A DNA stretch of 64,000 nt from Flammeovirga sp. SJP92 (lineage in GTDB: Bacteria > Bacteroidota > Bacteroidia > Cytophagales > Flammeovirgaceae), in contig NZ_LQAQ01000042.1 in the NCBI RefSeq assembly GCF_001583495.1, positions 1 to 64,000 on the forward strand, given 5' to 3'. Numbering within the stretch: position 1 is the stretch's first letter; the number at the start of each line of letters is the position of its first letter. The position numbers and the translations under genes were made by a program. This document shows, one piece after another, positions 16,411 to 24,583 of the stretch. Under the pieces are notes generated by a model that saw only the letters and a program-made list of their open reading frames with translations, was not told where the DNA came from and did not search any database.

Positions 16411-17049
16411 TTGATTATCAATCGAGTAAAAACTATAATAGAGAAAGAGAATTTAAGTGTCAATGCTTTCTCAAAGCTAATAGATGTTAGTGAAGCAAGG
16501 ATTAGGAAAGCGATTAAAGAAAGTTCGGATATAAGTTCGAGTATTATTTCAAAAATCATTCAACAATTTCCGAACTATAGTTCGAGATGGGTGTTAACCG
16601 GAGAGGGAAACATGCTATTAACTAATAATCAAAATCACTTAGATGCAACAAATGGGGTTTTAGTTCCATTTTATGGTTCAAAAGCAAGTGCAGGACATGG
16701 CTTGGATTTAACAAATGACTTTATAGAAGAAATAATCCCAATCCAATTCGCAAAAGAGGGAGATATGGGTATACAAGTTTACGGTGACAGTATGCTTCCT
16801 TCAATTTCTAACAAAGACTATATTATTGTTAGGGATTATGATTTTGCTAGTTACCAATTGTTTGGACAAATTCATGTTTTTGTTACTGAAGATGGTGTTT
16901 TGTGTAAAGTTCTTAAAGAAATTGATGATGAAGGAAATGTAATTCTGGAAAGTCTAAATACTTCTTATAAAGACATCAGGTTACCAAGCGATAAAGTATA
17001 TAAAGTGTACTTAGCTGTTGGAAAGGTTTCATTTGATAAATTCATCTAA
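16411..17049 (+). CDS. S24/LexA-type phage repressor
   Basis: An N-terminal HTH (FSKLIDVSEARIRKAIKES) is joined to a C-terminal S24 peptidase. That domain carries the serine motif VYGDSMLP and the lysine in VLCKVLKE; an Ala-Gly cleavage pair (ASAGHG) lies between the domains. The protein should hold lysogeny and self-cleave upon DNA damage. An ATG at 16318 is in frame, but it lies inside the control palindrome and would place all the operator-like sites in coding sequence. I therefore prefer TTG 16411, which gives a normal repressor N-terminus (IINRVKTIIEKENLSVN). The gene is divergent from the early operon. Confidence 0.85.
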   Translation: MIINRVKTIIEKENLSVNAFSKLIDVSEARIRKAIKESSDISSSIISKIIQQFPNYSSRWVLTGEGNMLLTNNQNHLDATNGVLVPFYGSKASAGHGLDLTNDFIEEIIPIQFAKEGDMGIQVYGDSMLPSISNKDYIIVRDYDFASYQLFGQIHVFVTEDGVLCKVLKEIDDEGNVILESLNTSYKDIRLPSDKVYKVYLAVGKVSFDKFI

Positions 17050-17058
17050 TTATTTATT

Positions 17059-17106
17059 TGTCCACCCATTTGTCCACCTAAATGTCCACCCATTTGTCTA
17101 CCTAAA
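17059..17106. repeat. Tandem 12/24-bp repeat at the phage end
   Basis: Four 12-bp units begin with TGTCCACC at 17059, 17071, 17083 and 17095 (last unit TGTCTACC). They alternate endings CATT and TAAA, so a 24-bp unit is present twice with one mismatch. The array starts 9 bp after the repressor stop, exactly where a Mu-type phage terminus should carry transposase-binding sites. Confidence 0.85.
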
Positions 17107-17156
17107 TTCATATTCTTTGATTTGCGTATTGAAATAGGTAGCTTTAAGAGAAAGTT

Positions 17157-17184
17157 AAAGCCTTCTTAAATGAGGGCTTTTTTT
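17157..17184 (+). terminator. Rho-independent terminator
   Basis: A 9-bp stem AAAGCCTTC/GAGGGCTTT (one G-U pair) with loop TTAAAT is followed by a T-run. It would end the repressor transcript or insulate the T9SS gene from the phage. Confidence 0.85.
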
Positions 17185-17218
17185 GAATTAATTAAACTTA
17201 ATCAAACTGCAATTTAAA

Positions 17219-17836
17219 ATGAAACTAAGACTCTTACTCTTCTTTTTAACTATCTCTTTTGGTGTACAGGCTCAAAATAAAAATATTAAGTACGAAAGGA
17301 GAACAGAAAAAGACTCATTAGGAAACGTATGGGGCTATATAGACTATGTATATGATGAATTGAATAGAGTTTCTGAAGTGAAATACCGTACTAGCACTGA
17401 AGCTATTAGCAGTAGATATACATATACTTATACTGATGATACTATTCTTGAAAATTACTACCGCAAGGACTATCCACAACCTACTGGGTACTTTACTTAC
17501 ACAGGCGTCAAAGAAGACGGATCTTCCATAAACTTACTCCTAGATCGCATAGAAGCCCTAGAATCAAGACTTTCCCAGTTAGAAGGAGACAACATCACTT
17601 CCAGTACATCCACTGCCCGCAAGGTTACACTCTTCCCCAATCCTACATCCACCACATTCACCATTCCGAACGGTTTCCGTTTCATCTCTATCAACAACCA
17701 TGAGGGACAAAAAGTAGCCATAAACAGCCTCTCAAGCTATAAAAAGGACATTTCAGCACTTCCATCAGGTGTTTATATTGTTTTACTGGAAGACGCAGAA
17801 GGGAGGGTTTATAGTGAGAAGGTTTTGAAGCAGTAA
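17219..17836 (+). CDS. Secreted protein with T9SS type A C-terminal sorting domain
   Basis: This 205-residue protein has a signal peptide ending at VQAQ (residues 1-19) and a YD-type repeat (YVYDELNRVSEVKY). A short coiled coil follows (LLLDRIEALESRLSQLEG), and the last ~75 residues form a T9SS sorting domain (VTLFPNPTSTTFTI, then LPSGVYIVLLED and a basic KVLKQ end). The domain directs export by the Bacteroidota type IX system and removal or anchoring at the surface. It is short for such cargo. It is the first gene beyond the prophage and presumably belongs to the host. Confidence 0.85.
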   Translation: MKLRLLLFFLTISFGVQAQNKNIKYERRTEKDSLGNVWGYIDYVYDELNRVSEVKYRTSTEAISSRYTYTYTDDTILENYYRKDYPQPTGYFTYTGVKEDGSSINLLLDRIEALESRLSQLEGDNITSSTSTARKVTLFPNPTSTTFTIPNGFRFISINNHEGQKVAINSLSSYKKDISALPSGVYIVLLEDAEGRVYSEKVLKQ

Positions 17837-17879
17837 ACCTACTTTACAGCTCTTTTCAGTCAAAAAACACTACCTTTAA

Positions 17880-17944
17880 GACACATTCGGACAGAATCGA
17901 GGTATTTAGGACAAAAAACTGCCACCTCAGGACACGTTCGGACA
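17880..17944. repeat. Direct repeat pair in non-coding DNA
   Basis: ACACATTCGGACA (17881-17893) and ACACGTTCGGACA (17932-17944) lie 51 bp apart, each preceded by a similar ACCT-rich lead, with a shorter GGACA copy between them. The region 17837-18916 has no convincing gene; it also contains a long poly-T tract near 18023-18042, an IS end remnant and a tandem repeat. Confidence 0.5.
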
Positions 17945-18362
17945 AGAGTACATTCCGTTTGGCAAAGGGTGTATTTCTCTGGATACCAAAAAAGGGCGCT
18001 GATACTATCAAAAACGAAACGTTTCTTTTCTTTTTTTTTTTTTCTCCTTTATATCTTTTTATATGCCCCCTTTAAGGTAGAAGAAGTTTGTATGATATAA
18101 TGCCTGATGAATTTAAATATAACTGGAATCATCCGTATTATATAAAACTTTCTTTTTATGAACCATTTTATATCAATGAGGCATCTGATTGATATTCCCC
18201 ACTGTTGATAATCAAGAACCTTTTTATAACTTTAAGAAGAAGAAGGGAGATAGGTTCTCAAAGCCAAAAGCAATACAATATTCTATTATTTTTAAAGGTT
18301 ATACAAAATATTTTCTATAGGAACAAAGCAAACTATCTTTCTAAATAATAAGATGAAGTTTA

Positions 18363-18442
18363 AAAAGGTTTGAAGCTGAATCTCTCAAAAAAAGATTATT
18401 ATCTTTTCCACTTAGACAGTCCGAACTAGTGGGGTAACTATA
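18363..18442 (+). mobile_element. Remnant of an IS3-family element end
   Basis: These 80 bp match the inverse complement of the first 80 bp of the intact IS at 23544-24929 with about two mismatches, including the terminal GGGGTAACTATA. The rest of the element is absent, so this is a deletion remnant of a second copy inserted in the opposite orientation. Confidence 0.85.
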
Positions 18443-18638
18443 GTCAAAGACTACCTCCTAATTATAATAGTGATATGATTGATGCTAGTTTAAAGTTTGG
18501 TACAATATTGAAAATCCTAAAATTGCATACATGAATATACCTCCTCGATAGTCTTAAATTGCAAATTCATACCTTTATCTATTCTTATTATAGAAAGTTG
18601 TTTTTTTGAGACCAATAGGGGATTTAATGTATCTCTAT

Positions 18639-18776
18639 CTGGTTGAGATTGTCACTCTCCTAAAGGTGAGGTGTTCACCCTTATAAGGGAAGCGATCACG
18701 ACATGTAAAGGGGAAAGAGATGTACCTACTAAGGGTGAAGAGTGTCACATTATAAGGTGAGCACCTGCGCCCATTT
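18639..18776. repeat. Degenerate 23-bp tandem repeat with hairpin units
   Basis: Five or six units begin with (AA)GG at 18663, 18685, 18708, 18731 and 18754 (a weaker one near 18639), with spacing 22-24 bp. Several units contain GGTGA...TCACC-type inverted repeats, e.g. GGTGAGGTGTTCACC and GGTGAAGAGTGTCAC. The period is not a multiple of three and no ORF runs through it. Confidence 0.6.
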
Positions 18777-18916
18777 TTTACTTACTATTTGTAATTTGGA
18801 AACCTTCTCATCAGCAACATATTAATATGAAAGAAAGTGAAAAATTAATAAAAGCATAAGGAGCTATTTAGAGTGGCGACCTAATTGATAACGTAAATAG
18901 TTTTAAGAATTAGAGT

Positions 18917-19369
18917 ATGAAAAATCTGTTTGTTTTAATATTTCTATTGTTGAATATTGAAAATGAAATTGTTGTTACAGAGTACATAAGCAAATCAAAT
19001 GAAATATTTAAAATTGAGAAGAAATGTCTCTTTATGAAAGAGAATGGTATTTATAAATACTATTATAAAAGTGATACTTTAACTGTAACATATGATAGCA
19101 ATTATCTGTTAATTCAAAGTTTAGATGAAATTAATAAATATGTATTAGAAGAAGATATCAATTTGCTTTTAGATAACTCTACTGAGAAAATTTTAATTTT
19201 TAGAACAGATAAAATTGAAAATATTGACAGAAATGTCAAAGTAGTTTTTTCAGAAAGATATGGAATTATTATGATATCAAATTCATCTTGGAATACTCAT
19301 ATTATGTATAATGAAGATGATGAAGTAGTCAATACTATTCAAAAATTTATATTAATTAATAAGAATTGA
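18917..19369 (+). CDS. Hypothetical exported protein
   Basis: A 150-residue, very A+T-rich gene. The first 15 residues (MKNLFVLIFLLLNIE) form a hydrophobic leader without a clear cleavage site; the remainder is a beta-rich soluble sequence (KCLFMKENGIYKYYYKSDTLTV). No family recognised. It follows a non-coding repeat region and precedes another small exported protein in the same direction, 85 bp away. Confidence 0.55.
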   Translation: MKNLFVLIFLLLNIENEIVVTEYISKSNEIFKIEKKCLFMKENGIYKYYYKSDTLTVTYDSNYLLIQSLDEINKYVLEEDINLLLDNSTEKILIFRTDKIENIDRNVKVVFSERYGIIMISNSSWNTHIMYNEDDEVVNTIQKFILINKN

Positions 19370-19454
19370 AAAATTCATTCACTCCGCATCCAGTATAGGA
19401 TATTACTAAGTTAAATTAGGTAGTTTTTATTTCATTGAACACAAAAAAAGTAGA

Positions 19455-19901
19455 ATGAGGTTTATTTTAATTATCATGTTTTTTTCAAATTATACCTACG
19501 CTCAGCTTTATGATATTGAGGATATTGATATGAAAGAAGTGGGAGTTGTTACGCTAAGAAAACCAATATTGGTTTTCCGAAAAGAAGGAGGTAAATATGT
19601 AACTTATATTACTGAAAAAAAGTCAATTAAAACGATTGATAATAAAAAATATTTCGATATAAACCATCATAGAAGAAATGATAAATTCACAAACAAGAGG
19701 AAAAGAAAAGGTCAAATTATTTATACTATTAAACCTAAAAATAAGAAGTTAAGAAACAAGCAAGGTATATATAAATTTATTGAATATGAGATAAGTTTGG
19801 TTGAATATAATATTGTGAATTATGGTTTTGATATGTCTCAATGTTTAAAAGAAGGTGACTATAGTGAAATATTAAATGTTTTAATAATTGATGATAAATA
19901 A
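19455..19901 (+). CDS. Hypothetical exported protein
   Basis: A 148-residue protein with a short signal peptide ending at TYAQ (residues 1-16) and a basic, Lys/Arg-rich centre (FTNKRKRKGQIIYTIKPKNKK). No family recognised. Size, leader and A+T content resemble the preceding gene, so both may be part of one acquired island. Confidence 0.55.
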   Translation: MRFILIIMFFSNYTYAQLYDIEDIDMKEVGVVTLRKPILVFRKEGGKYVTYITEKKSIKTIDNKKYFDINHHRRNDKFTNKRKRKGQIIYTIKPKNKKLRNKQGIYKFIEYEISLVEYNIVNYGFDMSQCLKEGDYSEILNVLIIDDK

Positions 19902-19971
19902 AGGTTGATCTTACCATACAGTAGTTTAAGTATTATCATAAATAAGTTATAACCATCAATACCTCAATACC

Positions 19972-20964
19972 TCAATATCCATTCCTCCCATACCAAACCA
20001 AAGCCTCCTCAATACTCTCCCCAACATCCGTTTGATTCATGCCTAGTTCTCGTATCGCTTTTTGATTTGAAAAGTAATTATCCAGCGTCAATAACCTTAA
20101 GTTGGAAGAATGGAATGGGACTTGAATGCCGAATATTTTTTTAATACCAAAAGCAAGGGTTCCAAGAAGGGAGAAAAGAAGCTTAGGAATTGGTATTAAT
20201 AGCCCCTTTTTTTGAGTACTTTGATGGACCATTTCGAAGAATGTACGGTAGGTGAGGTTTTCTCCTGAAAGTAAATAGCAACTTCCTTTTTTCCCTTTTG
20301 TCAAACTTTGAATAATGGCTTTGGCGACTTCTTTTACGGCTACAAAGCTTTTTCCTCCAGGAGGGTAAAAAGTGATTTTGTGTTTTGAACCATACAATAA
20401 TAACACTCCGCTAGAAGGACCTGCATCTCTTTCGCCAAGCATAAAAGTAGGTGCAACGATAAGAGCGTCTAAATTGTCATTTTGAACACGGTTTATTATT
20501 TCTTGCTGTGCTAAGTATTTGCTGTAGGCATAAGGGACATCTTTAAGCCAATCCATAAAAGGAGAGTTTTCATGACCGGGTTTCTCTAAGGTGCCGTTGG
20601 TAAAACAGTTGGCAGTGCTGACAAAAACTAAACGTTTGATTTTGTGTTTTAAACACAATGATGCAATTGCTACTGTGACATCAATATTTATTTTCTGGTA
20701 GGGAGAGAAGTCGTTGATGTTTTGTTTGGTCAGTGCGGCACTATGAATCACATAATCACATGTTTTGATTACTTTTTCAAGGTCATTATTATTAGTGATT
20801 TCCCCTTCAAAAATTTCACAATTCAAGCCTTCTAAAGACAAACGGTTACATGATGAACGGATCATTGCTACTGGGTGGTAGTTGTCACTATCCAATAAAT
20901 GCTTGACAATATTGGCTCCTAAAAGTCCATTTGCTCCAGTTACTAAAACTCTTTCCTTACGCAT
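19972..20964 (-). CDS. NAD(P)-dependent epimerase/dehydratase, extended SDR
   Basis: A 330-residue extended short-chain dehydrogenase. It has the N-terminal nucleotide motif VTGANGLLGANI (residues 8-19), a conserved HSAALT stretch and the catalytic YSKYLAQQ (Tyr/Lys about residues 145-149) after PYA. It resembles dihydroflavonol reductase/NAD-epimerase-like enzymes acting on sugars or alcohols; the substrate cannot be told. Its start overlaps the end of the upstream SDR gene by 8 bp, so the two are an operon and may act in one pathway. Confidence 0.85.
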   Translation of the reverse strand: MRKERVLVTGANGLLGANIVKHLLDSDNYHPVAMIRSSCNRLSLEGLNCEIFEGEITNNNDLEKVIKTCDYVIHSAALTKQNINDFSPYQKINIDVTVAIASLCLKHKIKRLVFVSTANCFTNGTLEKPGHENSPFMDWLKDVPYAYSKYLAQQEIINRVQNDNLDALIVAPTFMLGERDAGPSSGVLLLYGSKHKITFYPPGGKSFVAVKEVAKAIIQSLTKGKKGSCYLLSGENLTYRTFFEMVHQSTQKKGLLIPIPKLLFSLLGTLAFGIKKIFGIQVPFHSSNLRLLTLDNYFSNQKAIRELGMNQTDVGESIEEALVWYGRNGY

Positions 20965-21763
20965 AACTCATCATTTCTTTTAATACATTTTTTCTGAAAA
21001 TTCTCAAGCGGATGGCATTCGGGCATACTCTAAAAAACAGACGGCTTATTTTACCAGCCATGCCAGGGATAATTTCGGTTTTCCCTTCCAAAAGTTCTTT
21101 CATGCAGATTTTAGCCACTTCTTCAGCAGTCAAAATGGTTTGTTTGACCAGTTCATTGTGGTTGTTGATACGCTCAGAAACTTCTTTGTTGGTGGGCATT
21201 CCACCGGGGTATGCCACGCTCACCTGAATGTTGGTGTCTTCTAGTTCAGTTGCAAGACCAACGGAAAAAGAACGCACAAACGCTTTGGAGGCAGGGTAGA
21301 CGGTTTTGAAAGGCATCGCCCCAAAAGAGGCCATACTTGAGATGTTAAGAACATGCGCCTTAGAGTGTTTTTTAAGTAAAGGTAAAAGTCCTCTGGTCAG
21401 TAAAACCAATGCTCTGATATTTAAGGATAAAATGCTGTCAATATAATTCTCTGAAGCTTCCTGAAATCGTTTTGTACCTCCAATTCCTGCATTATTGATC
21501 AGCATATCTACACGGTACAAATGCGTGATGGTTGAAATGAGTTCATGTAGTTCAGTTTCCTTACTCAAGTCAATTTCATAACAGCAAACATCTATAGCAT
21601 ACATTTCGATCAAGTATTTTCTGAATTCTTGAATTCCTTCATTCGGAAGCGAAATCAAGATAAGGTTTCTCCCTCTCTCAGCACATTCAAACGCCAAAGC
21701 TTTCCCCAGTCCTTGACTAGCGCCCGTAATCACAGTATGTGTTATTAATTTAATTTCTTTCAT
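20957..21763 (-). CDS. Short-chain dehydrogenase/reductase
   Basis: A classical SDR of 268 residues from the ATG at 21763; an upstream in-frame ATG at 21790 would start close to a MITE hairpin and is less likely. Visible motifs are TGASQGLGKAL near the N-terminus, NNAGIGG, and the catalytic Ser/Tyr/Lys in SSMASFGAMPF and YPASKAF. Relatives include DltE-like oxidoreductases of unknown substrate. It is co-transcribed with the epimerase downstream. Confidence 0.85.
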   Translation of the reverse strand: MKEIKLITHTVITGASQGLGKALAFECAERGRNLILISLPNEGIQEFRKYLIEMYAIDVCCYEIDLSKETELHELISTITHLYRVDMLINNAGIGGTKRFQEASENYIDSILSLNIRALVLLTRGLLPLLKKHSKAHVLNISSMASFGAMPFKTVYPASKAFVRSFSVGLATELEDTNIQVSVAYPGGMPTNKEVSERINNHNELVKQTILTAEEVAKICMKELLEGKTEIIPGMAGKISRLFFRVCPNAIRLRIFRKNVLKEMMSYA

Positions 21764-21793
21764 GATTGATAAATTGAGATTTCTTCCCAAAAG

Positions 21794-21865
21794 CCCATAA
21801 TTTCAATTATGGGTCTACGTAACATTCTTCCCTTAAAAAAGTATGCTACTTTGTCCTAATACTTA
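21794..21865. mobile_element. Partial MITE-like element, family A (one end)
   Basis: A hairpin CCCATAAT-ttca-ATTATGGG (21794-21813) lies at the inner side of a terminal sequence TTTGTCCTAATACTTA (21850-21865). The same order of end sequence, ~30 bp, and CCATAnTT hairpin is seen at 36443-36497. Only one end is present here. It separates the SDR gene from upstream DNA. The rest of 21866-22120 holds nothing recognisable. Confidence 0.6.
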
Positions 21866-22175
21866 AATGATGATGCAAAACTAAATCATAGAAATACTGA
21901 GAAGGTTTGAAATCTTTTCAGTTGTGGAAAATGATTTTTCAATTGTAGAAGAAAAGGGTTTAGTTGTTCAGTAGCTTTAAATGAAAGTGTTTGTGTTATA
22001 ATGAGATTGATTAAGACACTTTCTTAATAAATTGTCAATATTGAAAATTGACCTTTATCTTCTATTTATTACATTAAGATCTGTATGTAAAGTACATATT
22101 CTATAGATCAGTCTACCTACTTGTTTTTGGAACCAATATTGATATTGCCTTACCCTAAGTGTATTTTAATATAGC

Positions 22176-22212
22176 AACATAGTTTCAGTATTACTGATTC
22201 CCCAACTATGTT
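22176..22212 (+). promoter_or_regulatory. Conserved leader hairpin, copy 1
   Basis: An outer stem AACATAGT/ACTATGTT encloses an inner stem TCAGT/ACTGA (loop ATT) and a one-sided bulge TTCCCCA. It lies 28 bp before the start codon of the secreted-protein gene at 22241. The same structure, with a different loop, precedes the paralogue at 23301. Confidence 0.6.
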
Positions 22213-22240
22213 CAATTTTTTAGTTTAATGATTTAAAACG

Positions 22241-22681
22241 ATGAAACGTTCATTTTTAATTTTTGTACTACTAATTTTATCTGTAAGTGCATACTCGCAA
22301 ATCAACTTCAAAGGTTATGTTATTGGAAAAGAAATTCCAGAGAATAAACCAAGCTCCACTAATATGTCTTTTGCAGGTCATTATGGACATTTTGAAGCAA
22401 AAACTAATCAACAAGGAGTAATCACCAGTATCTCATTTGAACCTAAAAAAAGTGGCACTCCAACCTTGTTAACAAAGGGAGAAGTTCAAAAATTCATCAC
22501 TTCTTTAAAACATTATTTTAGAGTTGATATGAAAAGAGAAAGTAAAGGGCAAAGTGGAGTTTTTAATGGAAAACATAATGATTGTAATTTCAAAGTAAAT
22601 TACGAACATAAGCAGTTTAGTAATGGTAGTTATTATCATATTGACTTACTAATCCACAATCCTAAATATCAGTCTATTTAG
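22241..22681 (+). CDS. Small secreted protein, paralogue of the 23301 locus
   Basis: A 146-residue protein with a signal peptide ending at SAYSQ (residues 1-19) and a beta-rich mature part (HYGHFEAKTNQQGVITSISF). No family is recognised. It is about 65-70% identical to the interrupted paralogue at 23301-25130, and promoter, leader hairpin and terminator are duplicated with it. A role at the cell surface or in the periplasm is all that can be inferred. Confidence 0.7.
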   Translation: MKRSFLIFVLLILSVSAYSQINFKGYVIGKEIPENKPSSTNMSFAGHYGHFEAKTNQQGVITSISFEPKKSGTPTLLTKGEVQKFITSLKHYFRVDMKRESKGQSGVFNGKHNDCNFKVNYEHKQFSNGSYYHIDLLIHNPKYQSI

Positions 22682-22701
22682 AGAAGAATGAAGAGTGAAG
22701 G

Positions 22702-22738
22702 AAAATGGGCTGTAAAGTGGTTTTTATGGCCCATTTTT
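22702..22738 (+). terminator. Rho-independent terminator
   Basis: A 9-bp stem AAAATGGGC/GCCCATTTT with an 18-nt loop is followed by TTC. A closely related hairpin ends the paralogous locus at 25156-25216. Confidence 0.85.
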
Positions 22739-22988
22739 CTTAATTCTTCCTTAAAAAAAACACTTTTCCTTAGTATTAATAAATACAGTTTGTCAATCAT
22801 TCTACTCACTGATAGTACCATATTAATAATTGATAGATGGGTGTGTTTAATAATCTAGTAGGGGAGGCTAATCTTTCGGTCAATAAATCAATTGTCCTTT
22901 TTTTGTAGTGAATTACAAATAGAAGAAATTAACCTTTTCTATAACAGTTAAAGTCTTAATCTGATACAGATACATAATAGGTATTACT

Positions 22989-23152
22989 TAGAGTATGTTT
23001 GAAACATCTTTTTTAATAAAAATCCATCCTTTCAGAACGTGAGTTTATTTATTTTATCAACTATTGAACCACAATTTTCTCTGGAATTAATTTCCTCATA
23101 ACCTAAAATGGAGTTTTTTTAATTCTAAAATATATATTTCAAACATGCTCTT
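22989..23152. mobile_element. MITE-like element, family B
   Basis: About 164 bp with terminal inverted repeats AGAGTATGTTTGAAACAT on the left and ATATTTCAAACATGCTCT on the right (16 of 18 matching). The middle carries a partial inner complementarity (AAAATCCAT with ATGGAGTTTT). There is no ORF. The right end lies 7 bp before the TAATTTTG promoter-like box of the 23301 locus. A degenerate second copy is at 47442-47601. The rest of 22739-23300 contains only the duplicated flanks. Confidence 0.65.
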
Positions 23153-23238
23153 ATTGACTAATTTTGGAATCAATATTGATAAGAACATATCCTAAATGGA
23201 TTTTAAACAGTTGAACTAAAAAACTACTTAATAAAGTG

Positions 23239-23273
23239 ACATAGTTTCAGTAGGACTGATTCCCCGACTATGT
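23239..23273 (+). promoter_or_regulatory. Conserved leader hairpin, copy 2
   Basis: Outer stem ACATAGT/ACTATGT, inner stem TCAGT/ACTGA with loop AGG, and bulge TTCCCCG. It is 27 bp before the start codon and preceded at 23159-23166 by the promoter-like box TAATTTTG, so it would be transcribed in the 5' UTR. Stems and bulge match copy 1; the loop differs. Confidence 0.6.
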
Positions 23274-23636
23274 TCATTTTTATTCTAAATAAATTAAACT
23301 ATGAAGCGTTCATTTTTTATTCTTGTACTATTACTTTTATCTGCAAGTACATACTCACAAATCAACTTCAATGGTTATATTATTGGAGAAGAAGTTCCAT
23401 TAAATAAGTCTAGCGTTGCGAAAATGCCTTTTGGAGGTCACTATGGACATTTTGAAGCGCAAACAAATCAAGAGGGGATAATTACCGGTGTTACATTTCA
23501 ACCCCAAAAAAGTAAAACTTCTAGATTGTTAACAAAGGGTGAGTATAGTTACCCCACTAGTTTGGACTGTCTAAGTGGAAAAGATAATTATCTTTTTTTG
23601 AGAGATTCAGCTTCAAACCTTTTATTAAAACCCATT

Positions 23637-24575
23637 TTATGATTTGTCAAGGCTGGTCTGTGTTGCGCCTGCGGCAGACCATTCATCTTGGCCTTTACAA
23701 CTCATAGAATGTGGTTTTTCTTTTGGTTTTGAGCTTGTGTCTCGGCGACCCTTCTCAAAGATATAGAAAGGTTTTTGATTATCAATTGAACTATGTCGTC
23801 TTTCGTGATTATAGTAAGACATATATTCTATTACCCCTAAAGCTAACTGATGGCCATTACTATAAGAATGTTTATATATTTTCTCATATTTCAAACTTCG
23901 CCAAAAACGCTCTATAAATATATTATCAGTTGCTCTTCCTTTACCATCCATACTGATGGTTACACTTTGACTAATCAAGTACTCTGTAAATACATCACTT
24001 GTAAATTGAGCCCCTTGATCTGTATTGACAATTTCCGGTGCTCCATGCTCTTCTATACATTCCTGTATCGTCTCTTTGCACCATTCCGCTTCCATTGTAT
24101 TGGAAAGAGACCAGCCTACAATGTAACGGCTGTGTATATCAATTACAGCCATTAAATACATAAAACCCTTTTCCATTGGAATGTAGGTGATATCGGTTGC
24201 CCATACTTGATTTACTTTATTAATGACCATATTACGAAGGAGATAGGGATACTTTTTGTGCTCTTTTATCCCTTTTGAAGTATGAGGACCAGGAATAAGT
24301 GCCTGCAGGTCCATCATACGGTATAATCGGGCGATACGTTTATGGTTGACTAACATTCCCTGATCCAGACGCAACCAAGTAGTCATACTCGGAACCCCCA
24401 TGTGAGGATGCTTTGTATACTGCTGATCTATGATCTTCATTAACTCAAGGTTTTGTGCGGACTCTCCTTTTGGTTTATAATAATAACTAGATTTTTGTAA
24501 ACCTAATAGCTGACATTGACGTGTGATGCTTAGCTCTGGATGAGCCTTGTCGACAATTTTTCTCCGTTCTGACAA
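23637..24575 (-). CDS. IS3-family transposase OrfB (DDE integrase core)
   Basis: The C-terminal part of the OrfAB transposase. An HTH_21-type segment is followed by the integrase core with the DDE residues in ATDITYIPM, NTDQGAQF and ERFWRSLKYE. The GKGRATDNIFIERF region is characteristic of IS3 relatives. The TTG at 24575 is probably not the functional start; OrfB is more likely made as a -1 frameshift fusion with OrfA, since the frame is open upstream to the slippery site. Confidence 0.93.
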   Translation of the reverse strand: MSERRKIVDKAHPELSITRQCQLLGLQKSSYYYKPKGESAQNLELMKIIDQQYTKHPHMGVPSMTTWLRLDQGMLVNHKRIARLYRMMDLQALIPGPHTSKGIKEHKKYPYLLRNMVINKVNQVWATDITYIPMEKGFMYLMAVIDIHSRYIVGWSLSNTMEAEWCKETIQECIEEHGAPEIVNTDQGAQFTSDVFTEYLISQSVTISMDGKGRATDNIFIERFWRSLKYEKIYKHSYSNGHQLALGVIEYMSYYNHERRHSSIDNQKPFYIFEKGRRDTSSKPKEKPHSMSCKGQDEWSAAGATQTSLDKS

Positions 24576-24583
24576 CGACTTAT

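Larger units (their letters stand above)
1..17110. mobile_element. Mu-like transposable prophage (left part outside window)
   Basis: Late morphogenesis genes (portal/MuF, tape measure, gpG, gp37-like) on the + strand and an early operon with MuA- and MuB-type transposition genes on the - strand mark a Mu-like phage. The S24 repressor sits at the outer edge, as in Mu, so the repressor-proximal phage terminus should fall between the repressor stop at 17049 and the host-like T9SS gene at 17219; 17110 is my estimate. Terminase, head, tail and lysis genes are not in the window and presumably lie to the left. The transposition and repressor genes look intact. The segment at 5.7-8.4 kb is more A+T-rich and looks like cargo. 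Confidence 0.9.

Noticed and set aside
17059-17106. CRISPR array
   Set aside because: Units are 12 bp and directly adjacent, without unique spacers, and no cas gene is present.
18639-18776. CRISPR array
   Set aside because: Unit spacing is 22-24 bp with no separate repeat and spacer parts; all units are degenerate copies of one another.
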